The translations under genes and the position numbers were made by a program. A DNA stretch of 64,000 nucleotides from Azospirillum sp. GTDB lineage: Bacteria > Pseudomonadota > Alphaproteobacteria > Azospirillales > Azospirillaceae. Positions 56,971 through 63,698 of this stretch are shown one piece after another. The DNA lies in contig JAIXPD010000011.1 in assembly GCA_027486405.1 (NCBI GenBank), positions 44,561-108,560 of the forward strand, read 5' to 3'. Each line of letters begins with the position of its first letter. Within the stretch, counting starts at the first letter, position 1. A model generated the notes under the pieces. The model was not told the DNA's origin. It searched no databases and saw nothing but the letters and a program-made list of their open reading frames with translations.

Positions 56971-57053
56971 CCGCCACAGCCTGTCCTGATTGCATATCCG
57001 CTTAGTCTGAAAGACAATGCCGTCGAACAATCGGCGGATGGGTGCGAGCGGTC

Positions 57054-58784
57054 ATGACGGAGGCGAACAACGGCGACGACAACCACAACGGACAACCGAC
57101 GGCGGACGACGCGATCCCGCCGCCCGACACCGTGGACGGCACGCTGGACAGCGCCCGGCGTTACCGCGATCAGGTGCTGTCGGTGATTCCCGGCCTGCTG
57201 ATCCATCGCGGCGACCACATCCTGCATTGCAACGAGGGGCTGGCCCGCCTGCTGGGTTATGAAGCCGCCGACGACATCCTTGTTTTGCCGAGCGTGCTGG
57301 ATCTGGTCCCCGAAGACGCCGAACACGCCGAGCGGGAAGCCTATGCACGCTGCCTGTCCGGCGTGATCCGCCACGACGTGCGCCGCATCAAGCGTTTCCG
57401 CGCCAACGGGGATTTGCAGTGGTTCGACCAGCTGCTGGAGCCGGTCGATTGGGGCGGGCGGCCCGCCGTGATGGAAATGCTGGCGCAGGTCCGCCCACAC
57501 ACCGGCTTCATCGAGCTGCCGCACCAGTGGCAACGGCTCCAGGCCGCCATCGACGCCATGCCGAACGGCGTGCTGATGCTGGACGCCGAAGGGCGGATGG
57601 AGGGGCTGAACAGCGAAATGCTGCGGCTGTGGGATTACCCGCCCGGCCTGTTTCCGCCCGGCACGCCGATGGATGTGATGCTGCATTACAACCACGAGCG
57701 CGGCGATTACGGCGACGGCGACCCATCGGAAAAGATCGCGATGATGCGGTCGCAACTGCTGCGCAAGGGCGCGCACAACGCCGAACGGCGGGTCCCCAGC
57801 GGGCGCGTGCTGGACATCCGCACCGCGCCGCGCGCCGACGGCGGCATGGTCGTCACCCACATGGACATCACCGACCGCAAGCGGATCGAGGATGAACTGC
57901 GCGAGGCCAAGGAGCGCGCCGAAACCCTGTTGCGGGAATTGCAGGAGACCCAGCAGCAATTGATCGTGCAGGAAAAGATGGCCTCGCTGGGTCAATTGAC
58001 CGCCGGCATCGCGCACGAGCTGAAAAACCCCCTGAACTTCGTCAACAATTTCGCCGACCTGTCCGGCGAGCTTCTGGACGAGCTGCTGGAGTTGCTGGGG
58101 CCGCTGGACGACCGCTTGAACGCCAACGACCGCGCCGACGCCGAAGACCTGATCGACAGCCTGAAAGGCAATCTGCTGAAGATCGCCAACCACGGCCGCC
58201 GGGCCGACAGCATCGTCAAAAGCATGCTGGCCCATTCGCGCGGCGGCGGCGGGGAATGGCAGAGCGCCGACGTCAACGCCCTGGTGGACGAGGCCCTGAC
58301 CCTGGCCTATCACGCGGTGCGCGCCCAGGACCGCGATTTCAACACCGCGTTCGTTCGCCACTACGACCCGGCGGTGGGTGAGGTGAAGATCGTTCCGCAG
58401 GACATTTCCCGCGTCCTGGTCAACCTGTTCACCAACTCCTTTTACGCCCTGCGCAAGCGCCAGACCCTGGACCGCGAGGGTGATTACAGCCCAACCTTGA
58501 CGATTGTTACCTGCGATTGCAAAGACAAGATTGAAATTCGGGTGCACGACAATGGTATTGGAATGTCGCAGTCGGTGATTGAAAAACTGTTCACGCCGTT
58601 CTTTACAACAAAACCGACAGGCGAAGGCACTGGGTTAGGACTTTCGCTCAGCTATGACATCGTGGTACATCAGCATAAGGGTCGTTTTGATGTATCCAGC
58701 GTTGAAAACGATCATGCGGAATTCACGATCACGCTGCCACGCGCCGCCACGGCGATGGCGCTAGGGGAGCGCCGAAAGACATGA
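57054..58784 (+). CDS. PAS-containing soluble histidine kinase
   Basis: The 576-aa kinase has two PAS-like domains ([20 protein letters not shown] and [19 protein letters not shown]), a coiled coil, and a kinase core with His in [14 protein letters not shown]. The N box is [11 protein letters not shown] and the G boxes are DNGIGMSQ and [11 protein letters not shown]. Without a membrane segment it senses an internal signal. The ATG at 57054 ([10 protein letters not shown]) is used; a GTG four codons earlier is possible. Its stop overlaps the next receiver gene (ATGA). The last 250 bases, encoding the ATP-binding end, are much poorer in G+C than the rest. Confidence 0.92.
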   Translation: MTEANNGDDNHNGQPTADDAIPPPDTVDGTLDSARRYRDQVLSVIPGLLIHRGDHILHCNEGLARLLGYEAADDILVLPSVLDLVPEDAEHAEREAYARCLSGVIRHDVRRIKRFRANGDLQWFDQLLEPVDWGGRPAVMEMLAQVRPHTGFIELPHQWQRLQAAIDAMPNGVLMLDAEGRMEGLNSEMLRLWDYPPGLFPPGTPMDVMLHYNHERGDYGDGDPSEKIAMMRSQLLRKGAHNAERRVPSGRVLDIRTAPRADGGMVVTHMDITDRKRIEDELREAKERAETLLRELQETQQQLIVQEKMASLGQLTAGIAHELKNPLNFVNNFADLSGELLDELLELLGPLDDRLNANDRADAEDLIDSLKGNLLKIANHGRRADSIVKSMLAHSRGGGGEWQSADVNALVDEALTLAYHAVRAQDRDFNTAFVRHYDPAVGEVKIVPQDISRVLVNLFTNSFYALRKRQTLDREGDYSPTLTIVTCDCKDKIEIRVHDNGIGMSQSVIEKLFTPFFTTKPTGEGTGLGLSLSYDIVVHQHKGRFDVSSVENDHAEFTITLPRAATAMALGERRKT

Positions 58785-59176
58785 CACTCGGAATTCTTGT
58801 CGTCGATGACGAACCCGACGTCGCGGATCTGTTCAAGCAACGTTTCCGTGCAGAATTGCGCACTGGTCAGGTCGCCTTCCATTTCGCCACCTCCGCCGAA
58901 CAGGCGCTGGAATCCTTGGAAACCGGCCTGAATCCGGAAACCTTTCTGGTGCTCAGCGACATCAACATGCCGGGCATGAGCGGGCTTGACCTGCTGGAAC
59001 GGCTGCGCGCCAGGACGCCGGATGTGCCGGTCATCATGGTCACGGCCTATGGCGACACCGAAAACCGCCGCCGGGCCTTGGACATTGGCGCGACGGATTT
59101 GGTGACGAAGCCGGTGGATTTCGCCGAGTTGAAAAAGATCGTCAACACGCTGATCGCGCAGAAACAGGCCGCCTGA
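58781..59176 (+). CDS. Single-domain response regulator
   Basis: The 131-aa receiver begins LGILVVDDEPDVADLFKQRFR, has the acceptor in [14 protein letters not shown] and Lys in LVTKPVD. Its ATG overlaps the kinase stop codon, so kinase and receiver are a cognate pair. It resembles the receiver domain of the hybrid kinase upstream ([18 protein letters not shown]), suggesting that the two systems are related by duplication. It is convergent with the sulfur-transfer operon, only 27 bp away. Confidence 0.93.
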   Translation: MTLGILVVDDEPDVADLFKQRFRAELRTGQVAFHFATSAEQALESLETGLNPETFLVLSDINMPGMSGLDLLERLRARTPDVPVIMVTAYGDTENRRRALDIGATDLVTKPVDFAELKKIVNTLIAQKQAA

Positions 59177-59203
59177 CCGACGGCCTGCCTCCAACCCGCT
59201 TTT

Positions 59204-60361
59204 TCACACGCCGCACACCGCCGCCATATCCTCCAGCGCCACCACCGCCCCCGGCGCGCAGGATGGGCAATCGGGATCGACCGGCACGGCGATGTCGGAA
59301 AACTCCCCGCGCAAACCATCATACATCAGCAGCCGCCCGGCCAACGGTTCGCCCAGGCCCAACAGCAGCTTGATGGTTTCCGCCGCCATGATGGTCCCGA
59401 TCACCCCGGGCAGCACCCCCAACACCCCGGCCTCGGCGCAGGACGGCGCGTATTCCGCCGGGGGCGGTTCGGGGAACAGGCAGCGGTAGCAGGGCCGCAC
59501 ACCCGGTGCCGCCCCGCCAAACACCGACACCTGCCCCTCGAATCGGAAAATCGCGCCGTAGACGTTCGGCACGCCCAGCCGCAGACAGGCGTCGTTGACC
59601 AGATAGCGCGTCGGCAGATTGTCCGAGCCATCGACCACCACGTCGTGACCACCCAACAGCTCCAGCACGTTGGTCGAGTCGAGCCGGGTGTCGTGCGCCA
59701 CCACCGCGATCGTCGGGTTGAGGTCGAGCAAAGCCGCCCGCCCGCTGTCGACCTTGCGCTGCCCCAGGCGGCTTTCCGCGTGCAGGATTTGGCGTTGCAG
59801 GTTGCTGCGCTCGACCTTGTCGTCGTCGATCAGAGTCAAATGACCGACTCCGGCGGCGGCCAGATAGAGCGCGATGGGCGACCCCAGCCCCCCGGCCCCG
59901 ATCAGGGCGACGCGGCTGCGCAACAACCGGTGCTGCCCGGCCTCCCCCACCTCCGGCATGGTCAGGTGACGGCGGTAGCGCTCGCGCTGGGCGGCGTCGA
60001 GTTGCGGCGGGGTTTCCACCGGCAGACCCGCCGCCTTCCAGGCGGAAAAGCCACCCGCCAGCGACCGCACGTCGGCGTAGCCCAGCCGCGCCAGATCCTC
60101 CGCCGCGAACAGGGAACGCGCGCCACCGGCGCACATCAGCACCAGCGGGCGGGCCGGGTCGGGGACCTTTTCCTCGACCCGCAATTCCAGGAAGCCGCGC
60201 GGCAGGCGCAGCGCGCCGACCGGGCTGCCGGTGGCGGTTTCCTCATCCTCGCGGACGTCGATCAACAGCGCGCCGTCGCGTTGCAGGCGCAACGCCTCCT
60301 CCGCCCCCACTTCGGGGATGCGGGCGCGCAATTCGGCCAGACGGCGATCCTTCAGGCTCAT
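59204..60361 (-). CDS. Rhodanese-E1 (ThiF/MoeB-like) fusion, sulfur-carrier activating enzyme
   Basis: The 385-aa protein has an N-terminal rhodanese domain (about 15-118) with the persulfide Cys in VLMCAGGARS (near residue 77). A C-terminal E1 domain follows with the ATP-binding GAGGLGSP (near 155-161), DDDKVERSNLQRQ, and GSDNLPTRYLVND. Four zinc-binding cysteines are visible (CYRC and CPSC). It should adenylate the C-terminal glycine of a ThiS/MoaD-like carrier and load sulfur from its own persulfide. In MOCS3/MoeZ the rhodanese is at the C-terminus, so the domain order here is reversed. The ATG at 60361 has GGAGGAG seven bases upstream. It is the last gene of the YcaO-TfuA operon, 14 bp after the carrier gene. 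Confidence 0.92.
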   Translation of the reverse strand: MSLKDRRLAELRARIPEVGAEEALRLQRDGALLIDVREDEETATGSPVGALRLPRGFLELRVEEKVPDPARPLVLMCAGGARSLFAAEDLARLGYADVRSLAGGFSAWKAAGLPVETPPQLDAAQRERYRRHLTMPEVGEAGQHRLLRSRVALIGAGGLGSPIALYLAAAGVGHLTLIDDDKVERSNLQRQILHAESRLGQRKVDSGRAALLDLNPTIAVVAHDTRLDSTNVLELLGGHDVVVDGSDNLPTRYLVNDACLRLGVPNVYGAIFRFEGQVSVFGGAAPGVRPCYRCLFPEPPPAEYAPSCAEAGVLGVLPGVIGTIMAAETIKLLLGLGEPLAGRLLMYDGLRGEFSDIAVPVDPDCPSCAPGAVVALEDMAAVCGV

Positions 60362-60375
60362 CCCCAACTCCTCCG

Positions 60376-60657
60376 TCAGCCGCCCGCCAGGGCGACCATC
60401 ACCGTCAGGGTGGCCCCGGCGGACAGGCCGGTGTCCAGGCCACCCAACCGACGCACATCCTCCCGCCCGAGATAGACGTTGACGAAGCGGCGCAGGTCGC
60501 CTTCGGCGGTGAACAGCCGATCCTGAAAGGCCGCCTGCCCGGCGGTCAGCGCGGTCAGCGCCTCGCGCACCGTCGCCCCCGGAACCGCCACCTGATCCCG
60601 CCCGCCGACAAAGCCGCGCAGGGGGGTGGGAATGCGAATCGTCACTTCGGTGGTCAT
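60376..60657 (-). CDS. ThiS/MoaD-like sulfur carrier protein
   Basis: The 93-aa beta-grasp protein ends in ALAGG, the di-glycine tail that E1 enzymes activate to a thiocarboxylate. Other marks are TIRIPTPLRGFVGGRDQVAV and VNVYLGREDVRRLGGLDT, typical of the MoaD branch. Its start overlaps the TfuA stop by four bases. With the rhodanese-E1 immediately downstream it should form the sulfur donor for the TfuA/YcaO pair rather than serve thiamine or molybdopterin synthesis; no thi or moa genes are nearby. Confidence 0.92.
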   Translation of the reverse strand: MTTEVTIRIPTPLRGFVGGRDQVAVPGATVREALTALTAGQAAFQDRLFTAEGDLRRFVNVYLGREDVRRLGGLDTGLSAGATLTVMVALAGG

Positions 60658-62036
60658 GGGGTTTTCTCCTCGCTGCGCAGCGCCGCCCCCGCCTCCTCGG
60701 CCAGTTGGCGGAACAGATCCCGGACCTGCTTAGCCCGCATCAGGTCGATGCGCAAATCCAACGCGTCCTTGAAGCCCGACTCCAGCGCCCACGCCTCCAG
60801 CGGCCCGTCGATCCGCCCCTGGCTGTTGGCCAGATGGTCGAGGATCAGGTCGTCCATCGTCAGGTTGGGTTGCTGGCTGGCGTCGGCGAAATGCAGCTCC
60901 ATGGTCCGCTGCGCCAGCGCGGCCGACGCGGCGGTTTTCTCATACAGGCCGCGCAACCGCAGCTCGTTCAACACCGGCTTGGTGGTGCGGGTCAGGTAAC
61001 GCCGCCCGATCAACCACAGCCGCATCGCCCGTTCCACCGCCAGTTCGGTGATGAAATCGGAAAATTCCTGTTCGGTCAGATCGTTGCGGCGCGCCCACGC
61101 CGCCAGCGCCGCCGGACTGTCCAACCCGCGCGCCGCGCAGAAACGCCGCAGCTCGTCGGCGACCATCGCCGCATCGGCGGTCACACCGACCGACGCGGCG
61201 TACAGCACGATCAAATGCCGCCCCAACGCCGCCGCGTTGATCTCGGCGAAATCGGGCCTATGCAGTGCGGCGTGGCTGGCGATGTCCGACAGGGGAACCG
61301 TGTTGCCATCGTGCGACACGCGGCGGTCGCGTTCGTACAGCGCCTCGAAATAATGGGAGACGTTGAACGGGAACGGGGCCGGGCGCGGGGCCGCCGTCAG
61401 GCCGCGCAGATGGGTCAGCAGCGCTTCGGCGTCCAACCGCTTCTGGTCCACCGCCCCGCTGGCCAGAAAGGCGTCCAGCCGCGCCGTCTCCGCCTCGGTC
61501 AGACCCGCGTCGGCCCAAATCCGGTCGCGCGTGCGTTCCGGAAAGAAGCGGGCCTTGGCCGCCGCGATGATGCGGTCGTGCAGGGCGCGGTCGATCACCC
61601 CCGCCGCCACCGCCGCCGCCAGACTGGCGCGCAGATTGACCAGCGGTTCGGACAGCGGGAAATAGCCATCCTCCGCCCCGGCGTGGGCGAGCGCGACCTC
61701 GTCATCCCCGGACAGGCGTCCGGCGATGTAATCGCCCGCCACCACCCCCACGGGAATCATGCCGAAGGGCTGGCATTCCGCCGCCCGCAGCGCCCCCATG
61801 CTCGACGCGCCATAGACGGCGACGCCGTTGTGCAGGGCGAACAGAATTTCCTTGTGCCAGACCGACAGCGATTGCCCGAACACGCCGTCGATCAGGGCGA
61901 TGGCGTCGGGCTGGTGGATCGTCATCGCGCTCAGCAGATCCGCCTGCGCGGCGGGCGGCAGATACACGGCGTCGGGCAGGAGCGCGCGGGCGTCCTCCAC
62001 CGGCATGGTCGGGCCGAGAAACACACAGATTTTCAT
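60654..62036 (-). CDS. TfuA-domain protein
   Basis: The N-terminal 130 residues are a clear TfuA domain (KICVFLGPTMPVEDARALLP, IALIDGVFGQSLSVWHKEILFAL, VYGASSMGALRAAEC). The remaining 300 residues are mostly helical with a region that recurs in longer TfuA proteins. TfuA partners YcaO in peptide-backbone thioamidation. In studied systems it cleaves thiocarboxylated ThiS to release sulfide at the YcaO site. It overlaps both neighbours by four bases (ATGA at each end), so YcaO, TfuA and ThiS should be made in fixed ratio. At 460 aa it is long for the family. Confidence 0.92.
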   Translation of the reverse strand: MKICVFLGPTMPVEDARALLPDAVYLPPAAQADLLSAMTIHQPDAIALIDGVFGQSLSVWHKEILFALHNGVAVYGASSMGALRAAECQPFGMIPVGVVAGDYIAGRLSGDDEVALAHAGAEDGYFPLSEPLVNLRASLAAAVAAGVIDRALHDRIIAAAKARFFPERTRDRIWADAGLTEAETARLDAFLASGAVDQKRLDAEALLTHLRGLTAAPRPAPFPFNVSHYFEALYERDRRVSHDGNTVPLSDIASHAALHRPDFAEINAAALGRHLIVLYAASVGVTADAAMVADELRRFCAARGLDSPAALAAWARRNDLTEQEFSDFITELAVERAMRLWLIGRRYLTRTTKPVLNELRLRGLYEKTAASAALAQRTMELHFADASQQPNLTMDDLILDHLANSQGRIDGPLEAWALESGFKDALDLRIDLMRAKQVRDLFRQLAEEAGAALRSEEKTP

Positions 62037-63334
62037 GGGACCGCTCCCACCGGCCGACCGGCGTAAGCGGCGGCGATCGCGTTGGCGAAGGCCACCGGAC
62101 GCGCGCCCGGTGTGTAGAAATCAAAGCCGTAGCCTTCCAGCCCCGGAACCACCACGCGGATGACCGGAATGCCGATTTCCGGCTGGGTCAGGTCGAATAC
62201 CAACACCTGCTCCACCCCGCAATGCTGCAGCGCCCCCAGCAACAGGGCGATGTCGCCCTCGAAGGTCGGGGTCGAGCGGTTGGGATGGCGGCGCGCGTCC
62301 ACCGTGGCCGGTTGCGATTCGATGCGCTGCACCTCGGCCGGGCCATCGCCGTTCTGGTTGCGCTGGAGGTCGCGGCGGAAAAAATCATCGCGCGACCCGG
62401 CGATCAGCACCAAACGCGATTGCACCGCCTCGGTCAGCGCGCGCGACATCGCCACCGCCGGTTCCAGATGGGTCCCATAGCCCCGGTGCATCCCGCTCTT
62501 GCGGACGTCGCGGTCGTAGACGATGGCGGAGTAGGTCGGCACGCCCATGTCGGTGGTGACGTCGAACAGCAGCGGGCAGATCCCCGCCTCGTCAAAGCGG
62601 CGCAGCAGATCCTGCACCACCGGGCTGTCCACCGTGCGCAGATCCACGCGCGGCAACGGCACGCCCATGCGTTCGGACACAAAGCGCCAGCAGGCCACCG
62701 AATCGCGTTCGATCACCTCGTACAGCCCGGCGGCGACCGCCTCCAAAATGTGGTTGCCGCTGGCCAGACCGTTGGTTCCCATCGCGCACAGGCTGCGCAC
62801 CCCGGCGTTGGGAACTGGAAAGCCGTACAGCGCGACCGAGGCCCAGGGGGCGGCGATCGGACGGCTGGACATCAGATCCCAGCCCCAGGTCCAGAATTCC
62901 GGGCGGTCGGCGCGGAAGGACCCGTTCTTGGTCCCCGGCAGCCGTTCCACCGGAATGCGGGCGTCGGGCGGCAAATCGTTCCAACAGGCTTCGATGTGGG
63001 GCAGACGCAGGGTTTCGGCGTGGTGGAACTCGATGGCCTCCATCGCCGCCGACACGGTGGCCGCAACCAGGCTGAAGCCCTTGCCAGCGCTGCCCGACAG
63101 CGTCGGGCTGTTGGGCCGATGGCCGAGCACCGTGTGGATGCCCAAACGGTCCAACCCGGTGACGTCGGCCAACCGGGTGATGCCGCAACGGGCCAGATGG
63201 GGCGAAATGCGCGCCAGGGTTTCTTCCGGCGAGGCGGTTCGGTGCGTGCCCTGGAAGAAGCGCTTGGTCGCGCGGTGCGTGGTGCCGCCAAGCCGAATTC
63301 CCGGCTCAACGTGCGACGACGGCTGGTCGGTCAT
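62033..63334 (-). CDS. YcaO-domain protein (probable thioamide-forming enzyme)
   Basis: The 433-aa protein shows the YcaO ATP-binding pattern: SAGKGFS (82-88) and AAMEAIEFHHAE (96-107), then NHILEAVAAGLYEVIERD (194-211) and LTEAVQSR (300-307). YcaO enzymes phosphorylate a backbone amide so that a nucleophile can attack. With TfuA and a sulfur carrier next to it, thioamidation is the likely reaction. The C-terminus is GRPVGAVP and lacks the PxPxP tail common in azoline-forming YcaOs, which supports this. The start overlaps a small upstream ORF by four bases. The substrate is inferred to be the repeat protein upstream. Confidence 0.93.
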   Translation of the reverse strand: MTDQPSSHVEPGIRLGGTTHRATKRFFQGTHRTASPEETLARISPHLARCGITRLADVTGLDRLGIHTVLGHRPNSPTLSGSAGKGFSLVAATVSAAMEAIEFHHAETLRLPHIEACWNDLPPDARIPVERLPGTKNGSFRADRPEFWTWGWDLMSSRPIAAPWASVALYGFPVPNAGVRSLCAMGTNGLASGNHILEAVAAGLYEVIERDSVACWRFVSERMGVPLPRVDLRTVDSPVVQDLLRRFDEAGICPLLFDVTTDMGVPTYSAIVYDRDVRKSGMHRGYGTHLEPAVAMSRALTEAVQSRLVLIAGSRDDFFRRDLQRNQNGDGPAEVQRIESQPATVDARRHPNRSTPTFEGDIALLLGALQHCGVEQVLVFDLTQPEIGIPVIRVVVPGLEGYGFDFYTPGARPVAFANAIAAAYAGRPVGAVP

Positions 63335-63621
63335 GACGGGGAACAGGATTCACAACTCCGATCGGTCAAGGCTGGAACACCGCCGGGCCACACCGCCCAA
63401 CGGCAGCACAGACGAATGCTCTCATCGGTGGGATGGCAACCGCGCGGTCCCGATCCACGCTCCCGTGTTTGTTTTTCGGCGTTCGCTTTTTGGCGTCCGT
63501 CTTTCGGCTCCATCGCGGCCCGAGCACCGTCGGAACAACGGTCGCGCCGACCAAGACAACGCCGAAGACAATGCGCTGCGGTCATCCCCAACGTTGCGGT
63601 GGGCGCTGGGCCGATTCGCAT
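63331..63621 (-). CDS. Doubtful Cys-rich ORF coupled to ycaO (96 codons)
   Basis: This ORF ends in an ATGA overlap with the ycaO start, the same junction seen at the next two gene borders, and encodes eight cysteines. Against it, only about 57% of its third positions are G or C by my count, far below the neighbouring genes, and I see no family or good ribosome site. It may be a leader whose translation feeds ycaO, or chance. Confidence 0.22.
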   Translation of the reverse strand: MRIGPAPTATLGMTAAHCLRRCLGRRDRCSDGARAAMEPKDGRQKANAEKQTRERGSGPRGCHPTDESIRLCCRWAVWPGGVPALTDRSCESCSPS

Positions 63622-63632
63622 CGACCCAGCGC
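63603..63632 (-). terminator. Intercistronic hairpin (possible attenuator) 1
   Basis: A perfect 8-bp stem (gcgctggg / cccagcgc) with a 14-base loop lies 67 bp after the repeat-gene stop. No T tract follows, so partial termination or RNA protection is more likely than full termination. Confidence 0.5.
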
Positions 63633-63653
63633 ACCGCAGAGCATCGCATCAAC

Positions 63654-63680
63654 CGCGCCGCCGGTTCAACCAACGGCGCG
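63654..63680 (-). terminator. Intercistronic hairpin (possible attenuator) 2
   Basis: A perfect 7-bp stem (cgcgccg / cggcgcg) with a 13-base loop begins 19 bp after the stop codon of the repeat gene. Hairpins here are common in RiPP operons, where they raise precursor output over the enzymes. Confidence 0.45.
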
Positions 63681-63698
63681 ATCAACGTGGCGACGGGA

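Larger units (their letters stand above)
63335..63698. other. 364-bp gap between the repeat gene and ycaO
   Basis: Apart from the doubtful Cys-rich ORF, this gap holds two hairpins just after the repeat gene. Neither has a T tract. It would form the intercistronic leader of ycaO if the repeat gene is cotranscribed. I found no convincing promoter; TTGACC occurs at about 63370-63375 (minus strand) but lacks a good -10 box. Confidence 0.6.
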
